Positions 34,534 through 44,397 of a stretch of DNA of 64,000 nt are shown here, piece after piece. Position numbers and translations under genes: made by a program. The notes beneath the pieces were generated by a model. The model was not told the origin of the DNA. It searched no databases and saw nothing but the letters and a program-made list of their open reading frames with translations. Source of the stretch: Pseudomonadota bacterium. GTDB taxonomy: Bacteria > Pseudomonadota > Gammaproteobacteria > Steroidobacterales > Woeseiaceae. How positions within the stretch are numbered: position 1 is the stretch's first letter; every line of letters begins with the position of its first letter. The stretch lies in NCBI GenBank assembly GCA_022574185.1, contig JACZSM010000003.1, positions 1 through 64,000 on the forward strand, given 5' to 3'.

Positions 34534-35056
34534 ATTGATGATCTTTGATATCAAAATTTTTCCTGATCTTTTCCTTACCACGAAATATTACGGACTTAAC
34601 CGTGCCAACGGGCAACCCTGTTGCATCGCCTATTTCCCGGTGCGAGAGACCGCAGGCATACGACATGACCATGATTGCGCGTTCATCTTCGGTCAAAACG
34701 GCCAGGAACTTGTCCAGATCAGAAATCTCATCCTGCCGTGGAGTGTAGCTCCTTGATTCGGTCTGCGCGACATACCCTGCCTCGTCGAGTATTTCCGCAT
34801 AGCGTTTGGACTTGCGTTTGGATTGCAGAAACGTCGTATAAGCGATCTTGAGTAACCAGCCGATAAACGAGCCACGCCCGGTAAATGTCTGCAGTTTATT
34901 CCACGCATGCAAAAAGCAGTCCTGGGCCATATCATCTGCGGCCGACAAGTCGCCAGTCAGCTTGCGCAGGAAGTTACGTACCTGTGACTGGTGGCGCCGG
35001 ATTAACTCGCCGAATGCGGCCGTGTCCTGTACGGACACGGCCTGCGCGACGAGCAA
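34526..35056 (-). CDS. ECF-type RNA polymerase sigma factor
   Basis: This 176-residue sigma factor has region 2 in DTAAFGELIRRHQSQVRNFL through DDMAQDCFLHAWNKL and region 4 in LTEDERAIMVMSYACGLSHREIGDATGLPVGTVKS. A short linker separates them. No ATG is available in frame near the start of region 2; the TTG at 35056 is taken, as the next in-frame stop is not far upstream. The anti-sigma-like gene overlaps its end, and a DUF6249 gene precedes it. The target promoters are unknown, but self-activation would be usual. Confidence 0.92.
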   Translation of the reverse strand: MLVAQAVSVQDTAAFGELIRRHQSQVRNFLRKLTGDLSAADDMAQDCFLHAWNKLQTFTGRGSFIGWLLKIAYTTFLQSKRKSKRYAEILDEAGYVAQTESRSYTPRQDEISDLDKFLAVLTEDERAIMVMSYACGLSHREIGDATGLPVGTVKSVIFRGKEKIRKNFDIKDHQYG

Positions 35057-35091
35057 ATGATCCGCAGCACCCAGTTGGGTAGACGTTGACG

Positions 35092-35457
35092 TTATGACTC
35101 ACGCCCCGTGAATCGCCACATGATGAAGAACGCGACGCCAAGGAAGAACGGCAATGCAGCAATTCCCATAAACACCTGCGCCACCTCATTCCCGTCTTCG
35201 GGCATGAAAAAACCAAATGTTGCGACTGCTCCGCCTAAGGCCGTCCATATTAACGCCAATCGCAAATCCCGATCCTTCGCTTGCACTGGCTTGCCAAGAC
35301 CCTCGATAATCTCAGGCGTCAGCTCCTGACCTTTGTCAATAGCCGTACGAATCGTCAGTTGCAGGTCATTGCGCATGCGGAATCGAAACCAGAAAAACAG
35401 GCACATCACGATGGTCATCCCGGCAAACATTACGATCGGTATCATTTCTCCATCCAC
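35092..35457 (-). CDS. DUF6249 membrane protein
   Basis: This 121-residue protein has an N-terminal helix (IPIVMFAGMTIVMCLFFWF), a cytoplasmic charged part (DLQLTIRTAIDKGQELTPEIIE) and two further helices (LALIWTALGGAVATFGFF, and AALPFFLGVAFFIMW). The central DKGQELTPEI segment is the mark of DUF6249, commonly found next to ECF sigma genes. AAGGAG lies 11 bases before the ATG at 35457. It is probably the first gene of the ECF operon and may sense the envelope state. Confidence 0.85.
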   Translation of the reverse strand: MDGEMIPIVMFAGMTIVMCLFFWFRFRMRNDLQLTIRTAIDKGQELTPEIIEGLGKPVQAKDRDLRLALIWTALGGAVATFGFFMPEDGNEVAQVFMGIAALPFFLGVAFFIMWRFTGRES

Positions 35458-35635
35458 TTTTTGTCTCCTTATATAAAGTTATCTGCCAATAAGCAGTTCT
35501 CACCGTCTAGATGTCTGCCGGGCACAGATTGGATGCAACTATTTAACTTATTGTTTTTTAAGAATTTATTAACAATTTTCGCCGTTTGAGGCGAAAGCCG
35601 GTGCCTGATATTAGTCGAAAAGCCGATCCGTGCGG

Positions 35636-36691
35636 CTATCGATAGCGATCGAGAATCTTCTTGAGCTCTTCTTTTCCGGGGTGCAATGTATCCAGCGCAA
35701 GCTCAGATAGCGGCGTATCGATGTTGCCCATGAGATCGTGCATCTCCTTCCTGGAATTGTCGATGTACAGCAGCCCGGTCGTTATTTCGCCCGCATTGTG
35801 CCGATCGCGCAGGTACTTGAACGAAACGGCTCGACTTGTCGGGTCGTAATCTTTTTCGATTTTGCGCAAGACAATTTTGCTGCCACCATGCAACTCGATC
35901 GACATTGCAGATCCTTCGTCATACGCAGCTTTGATTTCTTTAGCTGGCGGAACGAAGTCAACGTCGACGACATGATGATAGAACTGTCGTGTATGCGCAT
36001 AGCTCTTTGTTGAACCCTCGTGATCGTTGAACGTCACGCATGGGCTGATAATATCAACCAGGGCGAAGCCGGAGTGCGTCAGAGCACCCTTGATTAACGG
36101 CACGAGCTGATCCTTGTCCCCTGAAAAACTGCGGGCGATGTAGGTCGCACCGAGGCCCAGCGCGATACTCACCGAGTCGATCGGCTCCTGCTGGTTCGGC
36201 AGTCCCTTCTTCGGTCTGCTACCGATATCGGCTGACGCCGAAAACTGGCCCTTTGTCAGACCATACACACCATTGTTCTCAATGATGTAACACATATTCA
36301 GGTTGCGCCGAATGGCATGAATGAATTGTCCGGCACCGATCGACAACGAATCGCCGTCGCCCGAAACTCCGATATACGTCAACTTGCGATTGGCCGCATA
36401 GGCTCCCGTAGTGACCGAAGCCATGCGTCCGTGGACCGCATTAAAACCATGCGCCTGGCTGACAAAGTACGCTGGAGTCTTTGACGAGCAACCAATGCCA
36501 CTCATTTTCGCAAGCATATGGGGTTCTATATCCAATTCGAATACGGCCTGGATAATGGCAGCGGTTACCGAATCGTGGCCGCATCCGGCGCACAATGTGG
36601 ATACCGTGCCCTCGTAGTCTCTTGCCGTCAGACCGAGATTGTTCTTCGGCATCTTCGGGTGCGAGATTGCTGGCTTCGAGATATAGGTCAT
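35636..36691 (-). CDS. korB: 2-oxoacid:ferredoxin oxidoreductase, beta subunit (TPP-binding)
   Basis: This 351-residue thiamine-diphosphate subunit carries CAGCGHDSVT near the N-terminus, MSGIGCSSKTPAYF, and the TPP/Mg motif GVSGDGDSLSIG followed by NNGVYGLTKGQ. The Cys residues can bind the single 4Fe-4S cluster of this subunit class. Together with the alpha/gamma subunit it converts 2-oxoglutarate (or a related 2-oxoacid) plus CoA to acyl-CoA, CO2 and reduced ferredoxin, or runs in reverse. It lies 20 bp downstream of the alpha gene. The similarity is closest to the 2-oxoglutarate type, but pyruvate cannot be excluded from sequence alone. Confidence 0.9.
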   Translation of the reverse strand: MTYISKPAISHPKMPKNNLGLTARDYEGTVSTLCAGCGHDSVTAAIIQAVFELDIEPHMLAKMSGIGCSSKTPAYFVSQAHGFNAVHGRMASVTTGAYAANRKLTYIGVSGDGDSLSIGAGQFIHAIRRNLNMCYIIENNGVYGLTKGQFSASADIGSRPKKGLPNQQEPIDSVSIALGLGATYIARSFSGDKDQLVPLIKGALTHSGFALVDIISPCVTFNDHEGSTKSYAHTRQFYHHVVDVDFVPPAKEIKAAYDEGSAMSIELHGGSKIVLRKIEKDYDPTSRAVSFKYLRDRHNAGEITTGLLYIDNSRKEMHDLMGNIDTPLSELALDTLHPGKEELKKILDRYR

Positions 36692-36711
36692 GTGCGTCTT
36701 CTCACCGCGGC

Positions 36712-38514
36712 TTAAGCCGCCTGCCCCCTGGAGATTTGCTCAAGCACCTTGTCAACCACAAAGGCGGCATTCAACGGCATGCCGTCGTAGTGTAGAAATG
36801 AGATGAGTTTCGCCGGATCGGCATCGATATCGAGCATCAGGAGTGTGCGCAGTTGCGCGTCCCGATTTTGCTCAACAACGTAGACGACCTCGTGTTTATC
36901 AATGAATTCCCGGGTCGAATGGTTGAACGGAAACGCCCGCACACGACAATAGTTCAAGGCGATATTCTGTTCGGTCAGTCGATCGAGCGCCTCTATGCAC
37001 GCTCCGTGCCCGCTGCCCACTGTCAGGATTGCTGCCTTGTTCAGTTCTGAGTACTGTATTTCCGACTCCGGAAGTATCGATCTGGCCGTCTCCCACTTGA
37101 TGAGCAGTCGATCGACGACGTCCCGGTATTTGTCAGAATCCTCAGTGTAGTCGCCATACTTGGTATGCCCGGAGCCGCGCGTGAAGTATGCCCCTGTCGG
37201 GTGCACGCCCGGCAAGGTCCGATACGGAATTCCGTCGCCGTCAACATCAAGATAGCGATGGAACTCCTCCATGTCGTCGAGCTCGTCCGCTGTCAGGACC
37301 TTGCCACGGTCCGGCACATGGTTCTCGTCGAACTCGAACTCCGGAACCATCCAGTCGTTCATACCGATATCGAGATCCGACAACACCATGACAGGAGTCT
37401 GCAGGCGTTCGGCGAAATCAAAAGCGGACAGCGCCATGTAAAAGCATTCGTTCGGGTCGGCTGGAAACAACAACACATGTTTGGTGTCCCCATGTGACGC
37501 ATAGGCACAACACATCAGGTCACTCTGTTGTGTTCTTGTTGGCATTCCGGTTGACGGGCCCGTGCGCTGCACATTGAAAACTACCGCAGGAATCTCCGCA
37601 TAGTAGGCGTAGCCTAGAAACTCGCTCATCAGCGATATGCCCGGTCCACTGGTCGGCGTAAACGACCGAGCACCGATCCAGCTCGCACCGAGAACCATAC
37701 CAATAGCAGCAAGTTCGTCTTCGGCCTGAATAATGCAGTAGGTACGCTTGCCCGACTCCGGGTCCACGCGATACTTCATGCAGAATGAGCGAAACGCATC
37801 CATCAATGAAGTCGACGGCGTAATGGGATACCACGCACCCACTGTCGCGCCCGCGTACATGCAACCAAGACCAGCGGCTGTATTTCCGTCTATGACAATG
37901 TGCCCCTGCGTGCCGTTCATCGGCGACACTCTCCGTGGCAGTGGACAGACGAAATTCTCAATCGCATAGTCGAAGCCCAGCCGGATTGCCTCCATATTGG
38001 ATTCGATCATGTGCTGCTTGTCGGCGAAGGTCTCTTCAAGCAGAGTTGTGATTGTATCGAGGTCAATATCAAGCAAAGCTGCGACCGTACCCACGTAAGC
38101 AATGTTTTTCATGAGAATGCGCGCGCGCACGCCCTCGAATTTCTCATTGCACATTTTTGACAATGGAACACCATGCACCGTGATATCGTCGCGACTCAAC
38201 ATCTTGCTACGCGGCCATGTCGAGTCATAGATCAGCCAACCGCCTGGCGAAACATCCGCGAGATCACGTGCATAGGTCTGCGCATTCATTGCAACCATGA
38301 CATCGACGCGGTCAGACCGTGACTGGTAGCCATCGCCTGTCACTCTTATTTCATACCACGTTGGCAGGCCCTGGATATTCGATGGGAAGAAATTCTTGCC
38401 GACAACCGGGATGCCCATACGAAAAATGGACTTCATCAACAGGCCATTAGCGCTGGCCGATCCGGTACCGTTGACCGTAGCAATCTTGATGACGACGTCA
38501 TTGATTATCGGCAC
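36712..38514 (-). CDS. korA: 2-oxoacid:ferredoxin oxidoreductase, fused gamma-alpha subunit
   Basis: This 600-residue protein joins two domains. Residues 1-190 or so form the gamma domain: KIATVNGTGSASANGLLMKS and FPSNIQGLPTWYEIRV. From about residue 210 the alpha domain follows: AAGLGCMYAGATVGAWYPIT, GPGISLMSEF, VVFNVQRTGPSTGMPTRTQQ and a C-terminal KAAILTVGSGHGACIEAL. Such gamma-alpha fusion is usual in KorA-type enzymes. The start is GTG at 38514, with AAGGA six bases upstream. It lies 9 bp after the flavoprotein gene and 20 bp before the beta gene: one operon. Confidence 0.92.
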   Translation of the reverse strand: MPIINDVVIKIATVNGTGSASANGLLMKSIFRMGIPVVGKNFFPSNIQGLPTWYEIRVTGDGYQSRSDRVDVMVAMNAQTYARDLADVSPGGWLIYDSTWPRSKMLSRDDITVHGVPLSKMCNEKFEGVRARILMKNIAYVGTVAALLDIDLDTITTLLEETFADKQHMIESNMEAIRLGFDYAIENFVCPLPRRVSPMNGTQGHIVIDGNTAAGLGCMYAGATVGAWYPITPSTSLMDAFRSFCMKYRVDPESGKRTYCIIQAEDELAAIGMVLGASWIGARSFTPTSGPGISLMSEFLGYAYYAEIPAVVFNVQRTGPSTGMPTRTQQSDLMCCAYASHGDTKHVLLFPADPNECFYMALSAFDFAERLQTPVMVLSDLDIGMNDWMVPEFEFDENHVPDRGKVLTADELDDMEEFHRYLDVDGDGIPYRTLPGVHPTGAYFTRGSGHTKYGDYTEDSDKYRDVVDRLLIKWETARSILPESEIQYSELNKAAILTVGSGHGACIEALDRLTEQNIALNYCRVRAFPFNHSTREFIDKHEVVYVVEQNRDAQLRTLLMLDIDADPAKLISFLHYDGMPLNAAFVVDKVLEQISRGQAA

Positions 38515-38523
38515 GAGCGATCC

Positions 38524-40344
38524 TTAAGAGACAGCGGAATCCTGCGTCATCGACAGCGCCTGGCCACCCGCCGCTTCGTCACTCGCGTACGGGATCAGTA
38601 CCGTGGATTTTTGCATATCCCAGGCACCCGTAGGACAGCGTTCCGCGCATAAGCTGCAATGCACGCACAGGTCTTCGTCTTTGACCATCACGCGGCCCGT
38701 TTGTGGCAGGTCATCGGATACGTAGAGCGCCTGGTCCAGGTTTTCCGCGGGTGCAGAAAGTCTCGTTCTAAGATCTGCCTCGTCCCCAATTTCCGTAATG
38801 GTCAGGCAATTCACCGGACATATGTCGATGCATGCATCACACTCGATGCAAAGCTTGGCAACGAACACGGTTTGAATATCGCAATTCAGGCACCGCTCAA
38901 CTTCGCTGATCGCCTGCTCCGCCGTGAAACCCAGTTCAACTTCGATGTCGAGCTTCTTGAATCGCTCCTTGAGATCCACATGCGGCATTAGTCGACGGGA
39001 CGTCGGGTCATAATCGTTGGAAAAGCTCCACTCGTGCATACCCATTTTCTGGCTCACGAGATTGATACCCATTGGCAGGCGATCGCTGAGACTCTCACCC
39101 TGGCAGTACTTGTGAATCGATATGGCCGCCTCGTGGCCGTGCGCCACCGCCCAGATGATGTTTTTGGGGCCGAACGCGGAATCCCCACCAAAGAAAATAC
39201 CATCGCGAGAACACATCATCGTCGTCTTATCTATGATCGGGCATTCCCATTCATCGAATTCTATGCCGATATCGCGTTCAACCCACGGGAACGCGTTTTC
39301 CTGGCCAATTGCCAGAATGACATCATCACACGGTATGATTTTTTCGCCGATCAATGTGCCACGATCGATACTGCCATCGTCGTCAACCTTATACTCCATC
39401 AATTCGAACGTCATGCCAACGAGTTTGCCGTCCTCGATGATGAAGTTCTTCGGCGAATGATTAACGAGTATTTCAACAAATTCTTCTTCAGCATCTTCGA
39501 GCTCCCAAGCCGACGCTTTGAAAAAAGCGCGCGGCTTACGCGCAATTACCTTGACGTTTTCAGCCCCGATTCGTAGCGATGTCCGGCAACAATCCATTGC
39601 CGTATTGCCGACACCAATGATCAGGACACGCTTGCCGATGCTATCAACATGGTCGAACGCCACGGATTCCAGCCACTCGATGCCGATCACTATGTTGTCA
39701 CTGTCATACCGACCTGGTATTTCGAGGTTTTTACCGCGCGGCGCACCAGTACCGACAAAAACAGCATCAAAGCCATCATCCAGCAATGCCTTCATGCTAT
39801 TGATTTTATGATTGAGCTTGAGGACAACGCCCATATCGATGACGTAAGCAATCTCCTCGTCCAGCACTTCCGGTGGCAGCCTGAATTGCGGAATATTGGT
39901 GCGCATCAGGCCGCCGGCCGTATTCATTGCCTCGAATATGGTTACTTCGTATCCAAGGGGTCGCAGGTCGTTTGCAACGGTCAACGAAGCACAACCGGCT
40001 CCAAGCAACGCAACTTTCTTGCCATTACTTTGGTCAGCGCCTTTAGGCAGGCGATCAGAGATGTCGCCGCGGTGATCGGCCGCGACACGTTTTAGTCGGC
40101 AGATTGCAACCGGCTTGTCCTCAATACGAACGCGCCTGCATGCCGATTCACAGGGACGATCGCAAACCCGACCGAGAATACCCGGAAAGACATTCGATTC
40201 GCGGTTCAGAATATAAGCATCGTCGAAGCGGCCCTGAGCGATGAGCCGAATATACTGCGGAACGTCAGTGTGTGCGGGACACGCCCACTGACAGTCGACA
40301 ACCTTGTGAAAGTAATCGGGGTTGGAAGTATCGGTCCGTTTCAT
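38524..40344 (-). CDS. GltD-like NAD(P)-binding flavoprotein with C-terminal ferredoxin domain
   Basis: This 606-residue protein has an N-terminal GltD-type Fe-S region (CQWACPAHTD; CDRPCESACRR), the FAD-binding motif LGAGCASLTVANDL, an NAD(P)-binding motif IIGVGNTAMDCCR, and at the C-terminus two 4Fe-4S clusters (CIECDACIDICP and CVHCSLCAERCP). The layout matches glutamate synthase small subunit-like electron transferases. Placed first in an operon with KorA and KorB, it probably passes electrons between ferredoxin-type clusters and NAD(P)H. The FAD motif has CAS in place of the usual PAG. ATG 40344 is chosen over 40410, because the latter adds a non-conserved leader. Confidence 0.9.
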   Translation of the reverse strand: MKRTDTSNPDYFHKVVDCQWACPAHTDVPQYIRLIAQGRFDDAYILNRESNVFPGILGRVCDRPCESACRRVRIEDKPVAICRLKRVAADHRGDISDRLPKGADQSNGKKVALLGAGCASLTVANDLRPLGYEVTIFEAMNTAGGLMRTNIPQFRLPPEVLDEEIAYVIDMGVVLKLNHKINSMKALLDDGFDAVFVGTGAPRGKNLEIPGRYDSDNIVIGIEWLESVAFDHVDSIGKRVLIIGVGNTAMDCCRTSLRIGAENVKVIARKPRAFFKASAWELEDAEEEFVEILVNHSPKNFIIEDGKLVGMTFELMEYKVDDDGSIDRGTLIGEKIIPCDDVILAIGQENAFPWVERDIGIEFDEWECPIIDKTTMMCSRDGIFFGGDSAFGPKNIIWAVAHGHEAAISIHKYCQGESLSDRLPMGINLVSQKMGMHEWSFSNDYDPTSRRLMPHVDLKERFKKLDIEVELGFTAEQAISEVERCLNCDIQTVFVAKLCIECDACIDICPVNCLTITEIGDEADLRTRLSAPAENLDQALYVSDDLPQTGRVMVKDEDLCVHCSLCAERCPTGAWDMQKSTVLIPYASDEAAGGQALSMTQDSAVS

Positions 40345-40436
40345 TTCCGAGTCATGCCGGCCATTATCCGTGTGCCGACGCACTGTCCGATCCTGTAGGG
40401 ACGCAAGCATAGCCGGATCGAACGGAAAGTAAACAC

Positions 40437-41786
40437 TTATCGCGGTCTGTCAAACTCGAGGCGCTGACCTTCGATTACACCCGTTAATTTGCCCTCGCGG
40501 TAGACTACGTTGCCATTGATGATGGTCGTATCTATCGATGCTGAAAATGTGTGGCCTTCGAACGGCGACCACTGACACTTATAAAGCAGCTGTTCCTTCC
40601 CAACCACGTGCGGCTTGTCTGAATCGATGATGACCAGGTCTGCAAACCATCCCTCCCGCACATAGCCTCTTTCTTTGACGCCGAAGACGTCAGCTGGTGC
40701 ATGGCTGGTTCGCTCCACAAGCACCTCAGCGCTAAGTTCTCCACGTTTGACAAGATCGAAAAGCGCCAACAAGGCGTGTTGCACGAGTGGCAATCCGGAC
40801 GGTGCCTTGAAGTAGTTTTCGCTTTTATCGACCCAGGTATGCGGCGCGTGATCCGTCGCGATGATGTCCAGGCGGCCATCATTCAGCGCAGCGATCAATG
40901 CCTGCCGATCTGCGCTTGTTTTGATCGCCGGATTGCACTTGATCTGCGCACCGAGATCCTCGTAACGAGTATCGTCAAACCATAGATGATGAACACAGAC
41001 CTCGGCAGTGATTCTCTTTTGCGAGCGGTGCGCATCGGAGAACAGGCCCATTTCGATGGCGGTCGTCAGATGCAGGATATGCAGAAGTGCATCGTGCCGC
41101 TGGGCGAGTTCAACCGCGAAGCTTGACGATGTCAGGCAGGCATTTGCGGAGCGAATATGTGGATGCTCCGACATCGGTACATCCTCGCCGAATTCTTTCC
41201 TCGCATGCGCTTCGTTGTCCCAGATCGTCGGCGAGTGTTCGCAATGCGTGGCGATCATCAGCGGAGACTGTTCGAATATACTTTCCAGCACCTCCGGGTC
41301 ATCGACGAGCATGTTCCCCGTCGACGCTCCCATGAAAATTTTGATGCCGCAGGCCTCTCCAGTCTCGAGTCGTCGAATCTCATCGATATTGGAATTTGTG
41401 GCTCCCAAATAGAAACCATAATTTGCAGTGCAGCGATTTTCGGCAAGCCGATACTTGTCCGCGAGCGCTTCGCGTGTCGTCGTCTGCGGATCGACGTTCG
41501 GCATATCCATGAAACTGGTGATGCCGCCGGCCGCCGCCGCCGCAGACTCAGTCGCCAGATCTCCCTGGCTTGTCAGACCAGGCTCACGAAAATGAACCTG
41601 ATCATCGATCATTCCAGGAATCAGGTAGCAGCCGCGTGCATCGATGACCTCAACATCACTGGCCGCCGAAATTTCCCCGCCGATCTTCTCGATTCTCTCG
41701 CCAAGAATAAGCACGTCGGCATCGCGTACCTCGCCCTCGTTGATCAGACGCGCATTTTTGATCAGCAGCTTGTTCAATACGGCCAT
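40437..41786 (-). CDS. Dihydroorotase
   Basis: This 449-residue amidohydrolase converts dihydroorotate and carbamoyl-aspartate in pyrimidine synthesis. The zinc site begins DDQVHFREPG, and the run TESAAAAAGGITSFMDMPN is typical of the class I-like dihydroorotase group. Lys in CGIKIFMGASTG is the candidate carbamylated residue, and ATDHAPH carries the catalytic Asp and a His ligand. Hydantoinase or allantoinase activity is a possible alternative, but the motif set fits dihydroorotase best. AAGG lies directly before the ATG at 41786, which is tight spacing. It precedes the oxidoreductase operon by 92 bp on the same strand. Confidence 0.88.
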   Translation of the reverse strand: MAVLNKLLIKNARLINEGEVRDADVLILGERIEKIGGEISAASDVEVIDARGCYLIPGMIDDQVHFREPGLTSQGDLATESAAAAAGGITSFMDMPNVDPQTTTREALADKYRLAENRCTANYGFYLGATNSNIDEIRRLETGEACGIKIFMGASTGNMLVDDPEVLESIFEQSPLMIATHCEHSPTIWDNEAHARKEFGEDVPMSEHPHIRSANACLTSSSFAVELAQRHDALLHILHLTTAIEMGLFSDAHRSQKRITAEVCVHHLWFDDTRYEDLGAQIKCNPAIKTSADRQALIAALNDGRLDIIATDHAPHTWVDKSENYFKAPSGLPLVQHALLALFDLVKRGELSAEVLVERTSHAPADVFGVKERGYVREGWFADLVIIDSDKPHVVGKEQLLYKCQWSPFEGHTFSASIDTTIINGNVVYREGKLTGVIEGQRLEFDRPR

Positions 41787-41939
41787 CCTTCAGTGACCCG
41801 CCGGTATGCGCGAGCCTGCCTGTGCAGTGCGGCAGTATGCGAGGGTAGCAAGGCAAATACCATGCGCCGTGGGACGAATTTTTGCGGGCTGCGTCCCGTT
41901 ATGCGATAACCGGACCTGCACCGCTATTTCGAGCCGTTT

Positions 41940-43451
41940 ATGAGCGCCTACGTCGAAAAAATCCGCAATGCCCGCGTTTACGATGTAGCCATCGAGTCGC
42001 CACTGGAGCCCGCGCGCAACCTGACGTCAAGGCTCAAGAATCGCATCTGGTTCAAACGCGAAGATCTACAGCCGGTCTTCTCATTCAAGCTACGCGGAGC
42101 CTATAACAAGCTCGTATCGCTTAGTGACGCTGAGATGTCGAATGGCGTACTTTGCAGCTCTGCCGGCAATCACGCGCAGGGAGTCGCGCTCGCCGCACAG
42201 CGCCACGGCGTCCGCGCCGTCATCGTCATGCCGGTTACAACGCCATCTATAAAAGTCAATGCCGTACGGGCGCTCGGTGGTGAAGTCGTTCTTTATGGCG
42301 ACAACTATGACGAAGCTTACACGCACGCTCGTGAACTTGAGCGCGAGCGAAAGCTTGTCTTCATACACGCGTTCGATGATGCGGAAGTCATCGCCGGACA
42401 GGGCACGATCGGTGTTGAAATCTTGCAGCAGGCGGGAGAAGACATCGATGCAATTTTCGTCCCGATTGGCGGCGGCGGACTTATCGCGGGTATTGCCGTG
42501 TATGTGAAGTCACAGCGGCCCGGGATTCGCATCGTTGGTGTCGAGCCCGAAGACTCTGCTGCAATGCGCGATTCGATCGCAGCCGGCAAGCCTGTAACTC
42601 TGGATCATGTCGGAATATTTGCTGACGGCGTCGCTGTACGACGCGTTGGCGATGAAACGTTTCGCTTGTGCCAGCAATACGTCGACGAAATTATCACAGT
42701 CGATACCGACCAGGTATGCGCGGCCATTCGTGACATCTTCGAAGATACTCGTTCGATCGTTGAACCTGCCGGCGCGCTCGCCGTTGCGGGCCTGAAAAAA
42801 TATCTCGCCGACCACGGCATCGAGAACAAATCATTCGTGACCATCAACTCCGGTGCCAACATTAACTTCGACCGACTGCGACATATCGCCGAGCGAGCGG
42901 CTGTTGGCGAGCAGACCGAAATGCTGCTCGCCGCGGAAATTCCCGAAGAGCCGGGCAGTTTTCGCCGTTTTTGCGAGGCGCTTGGGCGCCGCGGCATAAC
43001 GGAGTTCAATTACCGTTATGACGATACGACGACAGCGCAAGTTTTTGTCGGCATTCAACTCACCAAAGGAATTGCAGAACGCCTCGAACTCGTTGCGACG
43101 CTGCGCGATGGCGGCTATGTCGTCGATGATCTGAGTGATAACGAGATGGCGAAACTACATGTACGACACATGGTCGGCGGACGATCACCCAGCGTTGCCA
43201 ATGAGCGCCTGTATCGATTCGAGTTTCCAGAGCGGCCGGGAGCGCTACTGGACTTTCTCAACGCGATCGGAACCGACTGGAACATCAGTCTCTTCCATTA
43301 CCGCAATCATGGTTCGGACCACGGACGAATTCTCGCAGGCATCGATGTACCCGAAAACGAAACCGCTGATCTTGAAGCACATCTGGCCGATCTCGGCTAT
43401 CCGTACTGGGAGGAAAGCGACAATCCTGCGTACAGGATCTTCCTCTCTTAA
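41940..43451 (+). CDS. ilvA: Threonine ammonia-lyase, biosynthetic
   Basis: This 503-residue PLP enzyme converts threonine to 2-oxobutanoate, the first step of isoleucine synthesis. The PLP Lys is in SFKLRGAYNKL, with SSAGNHAQGVA and PIGGGGLIAG further on. Two ACT-like regulatory domains (about residues 325-410 and 420-503; FEFPERPGALLDFLNA in the second) are the site of isoleucine feedback. Its length and layout equal E. coli IlvA. It stands alone, without other ilv genes. A second, shorter dehydratase lies at 21342-22316. Confidence 0.96.
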   Translation: MSAYVEKIRNARVYDVAIESPLEPARNLTSRLKNRIWFKREDLQPVFSFKLRGAYNKLVSLSDAEMSNGVLCSSAGNHAQGVALAAQRHGVRAVIVMPVTTPSIKVNAVRALGGEVVLYGDNYDEAYTHARELERERKLVFIHAFDDAEVIAGQGTIGVEILQQAGEDIDAIFVPIGGGGLIAGIAVYVKSQRPGIRIVGVEPEDSAAMRDSIAAGKPVTLDHVGIFADGVAVRRVGDETFRLCQQYVDEIITVDTDQVCAAIRDIFEDTRSIVEPAGALAVAGLKKYLADHGIENKSFVTINSGANINFDRLRHIAERAAVGEQTEMLLAAEIPEEPGSFRRFCEALGRRGITEFNYRYDDTTTAQVFVGIQLTKGIAERLELVATLRDGGYVVDDLSDNEMAKLHVRHMVGGRSPSVANERLYRFEFPERPGALLDFLNAIGTDWNISLFHYRNHGSDHGRILAGIDVPENETADLEAHLADLGYPYWEESDNPAYRIFLS

Positions 43452-43463
43452 GCAGCCTCGCAG

Positions 43464-44225
43464 TTAGTCGCGAAACGACACGTCCGTACGATCAAGCTTA
43501 CGCAACAACCCTGGCCAGGCGAGCTGGCCTCCAAGCCCCTTCGTTACTTGAACGACTTGCGCCTGGATGCCATCGACAATGGCTTGCGGCACTTGCACTA
43601 ATTCCTGACCGCTTGACTGCGCGAGAATCTGCGTCTGACAAGCCGTCTCCAGCGCGTACATCATCAAGAAAGCATCGGCAATTGTGGTTCCCGTCGTCAA
43701 TAAGCCGTGATTGCGCAATATCAGCGCATGATTGTCGCCAAGATCCGCGACGAGCCTCTGCTTCTCATCATCATTGAGCGCAATTCCCTCGTAGGCGTGA
43801 TAACCCAGTGCGCTGTAGGGAAACAACGATATCTGCGAGATTGGCCGCAATCCGTCCACCTGCGCCGAGACGGCGATACCGGCTTTGGTGTGCGTATGCA
43901 AGACACAGCCACAATCAGCGCGAGCCTCGTGTACGGCGCTGTGGATGACGAAGCCTGCCGGATTGATCATGTGCGTCGACTCAAGAATCTTGTTGCCCTT
44001 GAGGTCGACCTTGACGAGGCTGCTCGCTGTCATTTCCTCGAAAAGCATGCCGTAGGCATTGATCAGGAAGTGCTCTTCGGGGCCGGGCACTCGCGCCGAA
44101 ACATGCGTAAAAACGAGGTCGTCCCAGCCATACATCGCGATAATGCGATAGCAGGCCGCCAGGTCAACGCGAACCTGCCATTCCTCATCAGTTACCTGGT
44201 CCCGAACTGCGCTGTCGTCAGCCAT
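43464..44225 (-). CDS. Class II aldolase/adducin family protein
   Basis: This 253-residue protein has the metal-binding aldolase II fold: LAACYRIIAMYGWDDLVFTHVSAR, FLINAYGMLFEEMTASSLVKVD, the HTHTKAG motif with two His ligands near residue 105, and a third His in NHGLLTTG. These are the standard zinc ligands of L-fuculose-phosphate aldolase relatives. The physiological substrate is unknown; many such proteins act on sugar phosphates or are of unknown activity. GAGG lies nine bases before the ATG at 44225. It is convergent with ilvA, with a 12-bp gap. Confidence 0.92.
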   Translation of the reverse strand: MADDSAVRDQVTDEEWQVRVDLAACYRIIAMYGWDDLVFTHVSARVPGPEEHFLINAYGMLFEEMTASSLVKVDLKGNKILESTHMINPAGFVIHSAVHEARADCGCVLHTHTKAGIAVSAQVDGLRPISQISLFPYSALGYHAYEGIALNDDEKQRLVADLGDNHALILRNHGLLTTGTTIADAFLMMYALETACQTQILAQSSGQELVQVPQAIVDGIQAQVVQVTKGLGGQLAWPGLLRKLDRTDVSFRD

Positions 44226-44397
44226 CCGTACTACCTCGCTGCATTATGAAATTGATTTCAAAAGAAACTCTATTTCTGGCATAAGCGATTTCGTTATTCC
44301 AATTATGATGCAACCATTCCGACCCTGGATGCATCAAAGCCATAGAGATTAACGTAACAAACTATAATTCCCTTATGCTGTTTGTTTCGTTTTGATT

